26,522 bases of DNA from positions 1,748,304 to 1,774,825 of the forward strand of contig SCFE01000017.1 in assembly GCA_004352715.1 (NCBI GenBank). Reading direction: 5' to 3'. The notes beneath the pieces are model-generated. The model made no database searches. It was not told the origin of the DNA and saw only the letters and a list, made by a program, of their open reading frames with translations. This document shows, in pieces, positions 18,425 through 26,522 of the stretch. The stretch's first letter is position 1. Each line of letters begins with the position of its first letter. A program made the translations under genes and the position numbers. The DNA is from Hofstenia miamia (taxonomy: Eukaryota; Xenacoelomorpha; Acoela).

Positions 18425-19098
18425 AGAAAATACCTGGAACAATTAACTGTAAACTTAGATACTAATAACCATTAGATTCGATAAATGGTACAATGTTCTC
18501 TTAATATCCGAGAAACTAATACACCTCTGAAATTTATGGATAAACGAAAATGAATAAAAACATTATATATTGTGCAGTATCAAATGTATTTCGGATTTAT
18601 TTAGTTAATTGCAAACGATTGCACGGTGTAAAAATTAAGCATTTTACAGATAAATAAAACCTGCTTTTCACAATCTTTCAGTAAAAGAAAAAACTACAAA
18701 AACGAACACATTATAAGAGCGTTAAGAGCACTTGTAACAAGTTTATAACCATATTTCATTCTTGATGTTATAAAAGTATTTAAAAGTATATTCCCGAAAT
18801 TAACTAACATGAATTTGAATTTTCAACATCTATTAAGATGTTCAGAAACCTGTTACACTAAGATATTCATATTAAGCTGGTGATTTCAATTTCACCATCA
18901 TTTCGCAATAAAATTACCTCCTTAGCACAGATATTTAACTATACATAAAAACAACCAATAAAATTTAAATTACTGTACGCATCTCTCAGCTGTTATTTCA
19001 AATCGACGAATCGAAATGCAGGATGACATTTCAAAATTGAACACATTTTACTTCGACAGGGCAAAAGTCGAAAATAGTTAATTGAAACTTTATATACG

Positions 19099-19130
<32 letters not shown>

Positions 19131-20290
19131 TGAAATAAAATCAGAAATTAAGGAAATAAAAATTAACAAAAAGGACATTAAAGATCAATAAGAATAATTT
19201 TTGTAATTAGATTGTATGTTTATCTGTTTCAAATGGAATTTTCACAAATATCTAGATATTTCTAAGCTCGTGAATGCTTCCATGAAAAAATCATTCAAGG
19301 ATTTCATTGGATAACTGTAATTGGCATAATAAAGCAATCTAGATAAAGTTATGACATCAAAAAGACCAAACATGTTGGTGTGAACTTTTGTCATAGAATA
19401 ACTCATTAAGAGTCAGAAACCATAATAATTTCCCTCTTTTACTTAACTGATAAGCCAATGTTCAAGCACAAAATTCATAGTGAATTAACTGCTGGAAACT
19501 CTTTCCCACTGAAAAATTAATTTCTTTATTTATCACAATTCCAATCTCAAGCTAAATCTTGATGATTTGGAACATTGAACACATAGTGACAAGCTAACAG
19601 TGTTCACATGAATTGCCTACATTTGTAGAGCTCTTGGACTTAAGCAGGCCTCATTCATACTTGGTCAGCTGAATTTGGTTGTAAGTACAAGAATATCTCA
19701 AGATTGGTTCTTCCAACATCTGAGTATATTCATTTTGATTACTCCAGGCCTTACTTCACAAGATTTGAATCAGATAAATTTATTCATTTCCAGGAAATTC
19801 ATGATGAGATTGTGACCAAATGTAATGCTTCCCACCATACTTGAGTGTCAATGTGATGAGAAGCTTATACCCATGAAACTTAATAAGTTTGGGCTTGTAT
19901 GGATTTTGAGATAAAATGCTGTGTAAATTCCTTACTGAGTCCAAATTAGTAACATGTTCAAAATCAACCACTCAGATGTAGATACACAAAAAATTAATGG
20001 AGGAATACATTAAAAAATAAGCATTTGCCTAGTAGCAAATCAAAACCATCAAAAGATGTTGTAAATTTATTACAACAAATTTTAAATGCTTAAAATGTTT
20101 TTATTTTTTATCCTCATTATTGATGCTTCATATACATTAAACATAATGTAGAGTCATTCTGGGGCTTTATGCTAATTTTTAATTGATTTTGTAGTTTGTA
20201 ATGATGTCAACATGACATAACCATTTATTTCGAGTTTATTTTAGGACGCTATTTTAATGTCCCCTCAATTTGGTGCTATGTAGTATTATT
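18425..20290. other. unrecognised noncoding stretch with a (TA)n tract
   Basis: No exon or element identified. A (TA)n microsatellite is at about 19091-19128. From about 19200 base composition is less AT-extreme. A 62-codon - strand ORF (19780-19971, with PYKPKLIKFHGYKLLITL) faintly recalls a DDE transposase, but I cannot support a family. Confidence 0.5.
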
Positions 20291-20332
20291 GCTCAATTCA
20301 AATTGCAAGGGAAATAGTAACCCATGTAGCCA

Positions 20333-20464
20333 CCACCAGTGGTCCACTGGTGGGGCATGAGTGGCATTGGCGGCCACCAGTTCCCACCAGTGGACCACTG
20401 GTGGGTAAGTAGTGGCAGTAGTAGCAATTGCAGCCACTCAGAGCCACCAGTGGACCACTGGTGG
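20333..20464. repeat. cluster of three perfect 21-bp palindromes
   Basis: At 20333-20353, 20384-20404 and 20444-20464, arms CCACCAGTGG and CCACTGGTGG flank a single central base (T, A, A). Spacings are 51 and 60 bp. The DNA between is also rich in the half-word CCACC/GGTGG. GC-rich palindromes stand out sharply in AT-rich surroundings. Confidence 0.9.
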
Positions 20465-20599
20465 ACCACTAGTGACATTTGATTTACACTTAATCATAAA
20501 TAATATATGAGCTAATGCTTGCAAGTAAAATATTATTCATTATTATGCTCTTTTAGTTCTCATAGACATATAAAATTCATTGTGAAGAGCTTTTTTGCA

Positions 20600-21143
20600 A
20601 TTTTCTGTTTGCAAAAATTATAAGATATATGTGTAGAATGAAATTTCAAAATAATTTATTTACTATTATTCCAGGACCTTGAAATCAATGTCTACATGAG
20701 TACTTAAAATTTGGCAAAATATATTTTTAATTTTTGGAAGAAAATAATGTTTAAAAATTGCAATTTCTTTGNTGGGCATTTTTGTATGCTTGTTGTTATT
20801 GCTTATAATAAAAAAGTTCGTTATATTTTCCATTGTCAACTTAAAATCAATGTAAATGGTAAGCTTTCTAGCATTTCCTTCAACCCTTTGTTTGGTTTGT
20901 GTTAGTTTAAACTGCAATGTTTAAACTCTATCAATATACAAGATTGGGTTTCTACATTTGAGACATTGCTCTAATGCTTAAATCATATTTTTGCCACCAG
21001 TTGCCCACCAATTAGCCACCAGTGGACCACTGATGTACCACCAGTTTACTGCTGGTGGTCCACTGGTGCACGGGCGGCCAAACCCCACCTGGTGGCCCAC
21101 CATATCTGCATTTGGCTATGTGGGAAGTAGCCCAAATTGTGGA
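20600..21143. repeat. tandem duplication, copy A
   Basis: Copies 21145-21710, with which it is joined by the single N at 21144. Copy A has another single N at 20772 where copy B has 23 bases, and differs at two positions near 21070-21077 (gcacgggcgg against gcatgggcag). It contains a hairpin of 14-bp arms (21017-21030 and 21055-21068) built from the CACCAGTGGACCAC word. Confidence 0.9.
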
Positions 21144-21144
21144 N

Positions 21145-21710
21145 ATTTTCTGTTTGCAAAAATTATAAGATATATGTGTAGAATGAAATTTCAAAATAAT
21201 TTATTTACTATTATTCCAGGACCTTGAAATCAATGTCTACATGAGTACTTAAAATTTGGCAAAATATATTTTTAATTTTTGGAAGAAAATAATGTTTAAA
21301 AATTGCAATTTCTTTGGAAATTGAAAATTAAATCTAAATTGGGCATTTTTGTATGCTTGTTGTTATTGCTTATAATAAAAAAGTTCGTTATATTTTCCAT
21401 TGTCAACTTAAAATCAATGTAAATGGTAAGCTTTCTAGCATTTCCTTCAACCCTTTGTTTGGTTTGTGTTAGTTTAAACTGCAATGTTTAAACTCTATCA
21501 ATATACAAGATTGGGTTTCTACATTTGAGACATTGCTCTAATGCTTAAATCATATTTTTGCCACCAGTTGCCCACCAATTAGCCACCAGTGGACCACTGA
21601 TGTACCACCAGTTTACTGCTGGTGGTCCACTGGTGCATGGGCAGCCAAACCCCACCTGGTGGCCCACCATATCTGCATTTGGCTATGTGGGAAGTAGCCC
21701 AAATTGTGGA
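21145..21710. repeat. tandem duplication, copy B
   Basis: Complete version of the unit (566 bp), with the hairpin arm at 21584-21597. Its end runs smoothly into unique sequence, while copy A's start runs smoothly into unique sequence on the other side. This is the pattern expected when two alleles are placed in series. Confidence 0.9.
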
Positions 21711-23000
21711 ACACATTAGGTTAGGTGTACAGCTATGTATAGAAATAATAAACCTTTTCATTCAATTGCAACAAGTACATGCACTGATAGTTTATCACAC
21801 TGTGAGGATATTATACCATTGGTTAACATGAATGCATAGTAATTATGTGCTATTATTTAGTGAGCTGACAGCAGGGTTTTCAAGTACTCAGAATGTTAAG
21901 AACTCAAACTTGAATAAGCTTGAAAAACTTGATCAGAAAAACTTGGAAGAGAAATCATTAAAACTCAAACTTAAACTTGTTTGAAAATCCACTCAAACAT
22001 AACAATTAAGTTTTTTTAAGTATCAATTTTCTTTCCAATCATGAAAACTAATTTTTTAGCTTAGATTAATTGTAAAATAATTTTTTTACTCTAAAAAACT
22101 CAGAATTAGAAGAAAACTTCATTTAACTCAGTGTAACATAATCCAATCATGTGTGGTCAAGTTGAGAAAAATAGATGAAAGAACTAAGACTGAACTTTGA
22201 AATAAATTTTAATTATACAACACATGATTATGATTAGTTAATTATTTCTAAAATGATAATGCAGTATTTTTTCATATTAATTAATTTGGCAGTATATTTG
22301 ACAAAAGGTGAAAGGCCAAACTTGCAAATGCTAATTAATGCTGATGTGCATAATCAGCAGACAAAGGATAATCAGAGAATTGGAAATTGTCAACAACTTA
22401 GATTAACAGGTACTATCCAAATATTTGAATGTTTATTATTTTTCAAGTATAAAAATCATGCAATTTATTATTTTGGTGATGATGTTAATTCATTGGATTT
22501 ACTTTGCTTTTCTTTGTCAGGTTATTTTATTAATTGTCAGGGAAAGCTAAACATTAGAGCACCAGGGTATTTGAGACAGTTGTTCACGACTTCATTTAAT
22601 GGGAGCTTCATAACAGCTTAGCACCAACATTAATTTGTTTGCCATTCAAATGGCTGTGCAGCTGATAGCCAGTGCTTACCTGATGTGCTCATAAGTTAGG
22701 TATAAGGATAAGGTTTTATATTCATATTAGCTTTCCTATCATTTGTGGTTTGTGTTATTACATTATGATCTTTCAGTTAGCCCTCATAGGAAATCACAGC
22801 ACTTATTTGTATTATCTTGTATTAGTTTCATTACGTGTAATTGCAAGTAGACAACCTAAGCACTTTTCCCTTTTTGTTATGACCGCATTGGTTGTTCATA
22901 TGTATCTTAGGTTAACATGTAGTTATTTATATGTAAGGATATTCCATGTAAGGAAGTATAACAAGCTAATGCATCCTGGTTGCAAATTCCCTTTACAGTA
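21711..23000. other. unrecognised stretch, perhaps into the 5' LTR
   Basis: At about 21895-22000 the word actcaaactt and relatives recur in low-complexity sequence. A + strand ORF at 22253-22621 (MIMQYFFILINLAVYL; with possible splice signals at 22411 and 22520) resembles nothing I know and I do not call it a gene. The retrotransposon's 5' LTR ends at 23451, but its start cannot be fixed without the 3' LTR, so part of this stretch may belong to it. Confidence 0.35.
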
Positions 23001-23451
23001 CAAATTCATTGATAACAAGAACAATCAATGCACTAAATTAATAAGTTGTCACACACTGTCACTATCATATCCTCAAGCACTATTTCACTTCACTGAGTCA
23101 CTGGCGTTGATGTTGGTGTCTTTCTCAATGTTCAAGTGTCCACTGGAGTCAATCATTATATTGTAATTCTTCAATTCATCTTTGTGCTTTGCTTCAGGTC
23201 AGGTTTATGACCCTGTACATTGTACCATCTATCTCTTGTCTTGTATCTAAAAATACAGTTGTTAGTTTTCTTACTAATGCTAGTTGAGCAGATATTATCT
23301 TAATTAATATGCAACTCAAAGTTAGAATGAAAAAAGAGAGATGGAAAGTTGGAATCTGTCACCTACCATACTATTCAAGGAGGGAAAAATGTTATAGCAG
23401 CTCCTAAATTGAGTTAAGCTTTATTAGTTGGAAGGTTGTCAAGATTCTACA
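23001..23451 (+). repeat. 3' portion of a probable 5' LTR
   Basis: Inferred from the sequence that follows: it ends in attctaca (CA end typical of LTRs) directly before a primer binding site starting TGG. The left boundary is unknown and the start given here is arbitrary. The 3' LTR is outside the window. Confidence 0.4.
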
Positions 23452-23467
23452 TGGTGACCATGACAGG
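23452..23467 (+). promoter_or_regulatory. primer binding site for minus-strand synthesis
   Basis: tggtgaccatgacagg begins one base after the LTR's terminal CA. The first eight bases match the tRNA-Trp type (TGGTGACC, complementary to a 3' end GGTCACCA); the following bases diverge. An overlapping alternative, ggcgcccaaca at about 23466-23476, resembles a tRNA-Lys-type site lacking its TGG start. Confidence 0.55.
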
Positions 23468-23494
23468 CGCCCAACAGCGCAAAGGAAGATTTGA

Positions 23495-25312
23495 GTTAAG
23501 ATAGTTGTTTCTTCTCAAATCACTCAAATTGGAGGAAAATCAGAAAAACAAAAAGATGGAATTAGTGGAAGTAAATCAGTAGTGACACCCAGAAAAAACA
23601 CAAGAAAAGGAGTGAATGAACAGCTAATACCCTACTGGAGTGCAAAGAAATTTAGGAAGGGACCAACCAGAAGAATACTCAAAGCTAAAATAAAAATGGT
23701 TCATTTGAAGAAAAAAACTAAAAGTAAACCCAGAACTCAAAAAACTCCTCTGATGAGGAACACACCTGAAAATCAAGATGTAAATTTGTCCCCCACTGAA
23801 AGCAAACAATCCCCAATGGAGCAAGTATTGCAACCAGCAGAATTGACCAATGATCTCACCATAATTCAGTTAATGGAAGTTATCAAAAATAATACAAAGG
23901 AAAGAAAACAGTTGACAAAATAAATAGAGCAACTAACAGAAAGAATGATAGAAGTCGAGATAAAAAATGCTGAAAAAGAAAGGTTGATAGACGAACTAAA
24001 AGATGATACAAGTCTTTGATTTACTGAGCAAAGAAATTTGTTCCAGCAACAAATTGAACAGTTGACAGAAGTAAACAAGGAAATAAAAATTCAAAGTGAA
24101 TGCTTACAGAAAATGATGATGGAGTTGCATGAAGAAAATGTAAGCTTACAAGAGGAGAATACAGTTAAACAACTGGAAATCAATAACTTAAAAGATGAAT
24201 TGCAATTAATCAAATTAAAGAAAAGTGAAGTAAAAACAATAGGAAATGTGGTAGTGGAAAAACCGCATGAATTAAACACAGCAATACCACAGGTAGAAGC
24301 AACAATAGAGGATTATAAAAATACACAAATGGAAGAAGAATTTATAGCGAAGCTAGTGGAGAGTGTAATGAAACAAGTCAAACAGAATTGTGAGAAACCA
24401 ATTGAAAGTAAACCAATATTCCAAAACACCATATTATCAGAGGATGATGATAATGATACATTGGTATGTAAGGTGATATTACCTAAATTCACAGGGAGGG
24501 TCGACAACTATTCACCTACATTTAATGAATGGTTGGAAATTTTTGAAATGAGCATGAAGGAAAGGAAATTTACGCAACAGAGAGCAGCAGCAAGATTCCT
24601 GCTATACCTAAGTGGCGCTGCATACCAGCATTATTTGGTATTGGAAACACAAATAAAAATGGACTATAAGAAACTAATAGGGGAATATCAACAATATTAC
24701 AATGACGAAAGCTTTAAAAGTCAGTACAGAATGTTGTTGAATGGAATGAAGATGAACACTAGGGATGATCTATGAAACTATATGTCTCAAGTAGAGAGGT
24801 TGTTGAAACTTAGTTCTAGAGAACAAAGGTATTTGAAATACGATTTATTTGCACATATTAGCAAAGGGTTACCAGAGGCAATTAAAATACAATTTCAAAT
24901 TAAGTGTGATGCAGATGACTCGTTGGATAAAATGATTAGAAAAGGCCTTGCAATACAAATTACAATGGAAAGTAATGCAAGGATCAATGAAAAGTCAACG
25001 ATTGGGAAACAAACAATAAATTGAATGATGCCAATGTTCAACAAACCAACAACTAAACCAATAGTAAAAAAATCAGGATAAGAATTGGTAAAAATAAAAT
25101 TAAAGGATGCTACAATAAAACAGATAAAAAGAAAAGATTTGATATGCCAGATGTGTGGCAACAAAGGGCACATGAAGCAATATTGCAAACGACAAATAAA
25201 TTGGATAGAAGAGGAGGATGCATACTTTGATGAAGAGGATTTGATAGAAAATGAAGAGGAACAAGAGGAAGAGGAAGAAATTGGATTGACGGAAAAGGAA
25301 AATTTAAACTAG
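23495..25312 (+). pseudogene. gag, interrupted by five in-frame stops
   Basis: One continuous frame with stops at 23921 (TAA), about 24017 (TGA), 24773 (TGA), 25022 (TGA) and 25079 (TAA), ending at TAG 25310. No in-frame ATG is found before 23696; the original start may be lost or lie at a non-ATG codon. Layout: basic N-terminus (LKKKTKSKPRTQK), a long coiled-coil region (about 23860-24240, with QLTEVNKEIKIQSECLQKMM), a capsid-like segment starting VILPKFTGRVDNYSPTFNEW and containing AAARFLLYLSGAAYQHYL, a CX2CX4HX4C zinc knuckle (CQMCGNKGHMKQYC, 25144-25185), and a very acidic tail (about 25200-25275). Every stop is one C-to-T change from Gln or Arg codons, which is consistent with ordinary transition decay but not diagnostic. 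Confidence 0.85.
25303..25309 (+). promoter_or_regulatory. -1 ribosomal frameshift site T TTA AAC at gag end
   Basis: In the gag frame the codons read AAT TTA AAC TAG, so the heptamer T-TTA-AAC is in exact slippery register and touches the gag stop (25310-25312). After a -1 slip the frame continues TTT AAA CTA GAG without stop into the protease. Short GC-rich complementarity follows (ggag at about 25315 and ctcc at about 25325), but no convincing pseudoknot is visible. Confidence 0.75.
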
Positions 25313-25620
25313 AGGGAGCGCCGCCTCCAAAAAAACGAGCACCCATATTAATAGTAACTGATCTGCTAAAAACAAACACAATAACAGTTGTGATTAATGG
25401 TGTAATGGTAGACGCAACAGTGGATATGGGAGCAGTAATATCAATAACAACTGATGAATGTGCAACAAAAGTTGGATTTCAGAGAAAGCAGTTAAATAAC
25501 GAGAATAATAGATTGATAAATGCATCAGGCAACTACATAGATGTGAAAGGTAAAATGGAAAATATACCCATAAGAGTGGTGAATACTACATTTTGCCAAA
25601 CACATACAGTAATTTTCTAA
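25310..25620 (+). pseudogene. retropepsin (aspartic protease) domain, active site altered
   Basis: Frame 1 runs from the slip site (KLEGAPPPKKRAPIL) to TAA 25618. Core reads VINGVMVDATVDMGAVISI. The catalytic triplet D-T-G of retropepsins is D-M-G here (codon ATG at 25426-25428; a single C-to-T from ACG). After THTVIF the frame breaks: the expected continuation FLKENKCIIDY is found in frame 0 from about 25605, so a small deletion has removed the end of the protease's second conserved block. Inactive. Confidence 0.8.
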
Positions 25621-26522
25621 AGGAGAATAAATGTATCATAGATTACAATAAAAGAACAATAACAGTGCAAGAGGAAGTAATAATGACTTATGAAGACCAA
25701 AATGTGAATGATACAATAACATTCAAGTTGACGCAAGATGTGAAAATATTGCTGAACAACTGGAAGATGTGTGAAATTGAGACAATGGACAAAGTGAATA
25801 TGTAAACAATGATATATAGTCAGGTGGGTATAAACAGGAAAAGAGTGTTGATTCCATTGAGTTTATGTACTGTAAAAGAAGGTAAAGGATGGATACCAGT
25901 GCTAAATGCAATGAACCATATAGTTAACATAAACAGAGAAAAAGTTACTATAAAAGGGAAACAAGTGAAGTCTGAAAAGCAGATGGTAGATAAAACAATT
26001 AACATAATAGCAGAAAAGGAGATGCAGACATTCCAGATACCAGAGATTAAAGAGGAAGAGTATCAACATTTAAATGAAGGAGAAAAAGAAGAGTTAATAA
26101 GAATTCTGAACAAGCACAACAAAATATTTAATTTTGGCAAAATTAGCATGGGAAAGGGGATTGGAGAAACACATAAGATAATTACCACAATGGATGAGCT
26201 GATTAGGTTACCTTGTAGAAGAGTACCTAAGAACTTGAAAGAAAATTACAACCAGATTCTGAATGAATTAATTGATAATAAAATTATAAGGCCAAGTGAA
26301 AGTCCTTACCCATCACCAAAGGTATTTGTGAAGCAGGGTGATAAATATAGATTGTGTATAGACTTCAGAAAGTTGAATGATGTGCTTATCCATTACCAAG
26401 GATAGATGATATGATTTATAAGGCGACAAAAAATAAATATTTTACGTGTATTGATCTATGTAAAGCTTATTGGCAGGTGCCAATGGAACCAAATGACATT
26501 GAAAAGACAGTGTTTATAACGA
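25593..26522 (+). pseudogene. pol: linker and start of reverse transcriptase, frameshifted
   Basis: Frame 0 reads FLKENKCIIDYNKRTITV, has a TAA at 25803-25805, then continues to TAG 26403. It includes KIITTMDELIRLPCRRVP (about 26175-26230), ELIDNKIIRPSESPYPSP (about 26265-26320) and YRLCIDFRKLND (about 26344-26380), which are the RT fingers of Ty3/Gypsy elements. A frameshift at about 26381-26387 moves the sequence to frame 2: YPLPRIDDMIYKATKNKYFT, then CIDLCKAYWQVPM, which contains the first catalytic Asp. The YxDD block lies beyond the window. Confidence 0.85.

Larger units (their letters stand above)
23452..26522 (+). mobile_element. Ty3/Gypsy-type LTR retrotransposon, 5' part, decayed
   Basis: Order PBS, gag with CCHC knuckle, retropepsin, reverse transcriptase, all on the + strand, runs off the window's right end. 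Gag is in frame 2, protease in the -1 frame relative to gag, RT fingers in a third frame. Five premature stops in gag, one in the protease-RT linker and two pol frameshifts make it inactive. Its protein and DNA composition is strongly A-rich on the coding strand. Confidence 0.85.

Noticed and set aside
18034-18475. ORFs of 110-138 codons on both strands
   Set aside because: Created by the 279-N gap and TA repeats.
19780-19971. Possible piggyBac-like fragment on the - strand
   Set aside because: Only a vague KP...KF.G.K pattern; flanking sequence has stops in all frames and no further motif.
20293-21761. ORFs with repeated HQWSTGG peptides
   Set aside because: Translations of the palindromic DNA repeat; the peptide repeats follow from the DNA word, not from protein selection.
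22253-22621. 122-codon + strand ORF with possible internal intron
   Set aside because: No recognisable family, biased AT-rich composition and ambiguous splice signals; not enough to call a gene.
22750-23166. 138-codon + strand ORF
   Set aside because: Lies just upstream of, or in, the presumed LTR, with no family resemblance; likely chance.
1-26522. CRISPR array, tRNA/rRNA genes, bacterial operons
   Set aside because: Looked for on both strands; none seen. The repeats present are not CRISPR-like and the single B box is not part of an intact tRNA.

Overview
The window is animal (metazoan, most likely invertebrate) genomic DNA. It is AT-rich, has spliced genes of animal-specific families, is densely loaded with transposable elements, and is an unfinished assembly. 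I count three long N gaps (716, 1000 and 279 bases) and three single-N joins. No bacterial, plastid or mitochondrial features are seen. I cannot name the species.

Host genes. At the left, a tetraspanin gene on the + strand keeps its last three exons (681-946, 1933-2208, 2456-2578); TM1 lies outside or is not recognised. On the - strand, five exons between 15618 and 3210 join with matching intron phases, except across one long gap in the model. They read as the N-terminal domain of a retinoblastoma (RB) family protein. The pocket domains would lie left of 3210. If the gene is intact, the tetraspanin therefore sits antisense inside the RB locus, between RB exons.

Mobile elements in RB introns. 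A complete-ended pogo-like DNA transposon (3679-5757, TA target duplication, ORF 3992-5482, catalytic core hidden by a gap) lies in one intron. The 8-kb intron 7300-15447 holds two copies of a composite: a decayed + strand LINE of the R2/R4 supergroup, each copy starting beside an (AAT)n tract, fused to a decayed - strand LINE with an APE-type endonuclease. The right copy runs into a 1.2-kb stretch carrying ORF1 and endonuclease remnants. Part of the right copy (about 10982-11430) is visibly corrupted by homopolymer smearing.

Right half. 15.6-20.3 kb is mostly unrecognised DNA with a broken ORF, a Tc1-like transposase fossil on the - strand, and (TA)n tracts, one pair of which flanks a gap with inverted arms. 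20.3-21.7 kb carries a striking cluster of CCACCAGTGG palindromes and a 545/566-bp tandem duplication joined by a single N, which looks like two haplotypes placed in series. From about 23.45 kb to the end runs the 5' part of a decayed Ty3/Gypsy-type LTR retrotransposon: LTR end, primer binding site, gag with CCHC knuckle, a T-TTA-AAC frameshift site touching the gag stop, protease, and the start of reverse transcriptase.

I found no convincing new biological system. The items most worth checking are the gag/pro frameshift site, the 43-nt RB intron with two in-phase acceptors, the nested antisense arrangement, the palindrome cluster and the mosaic LINE duplication.
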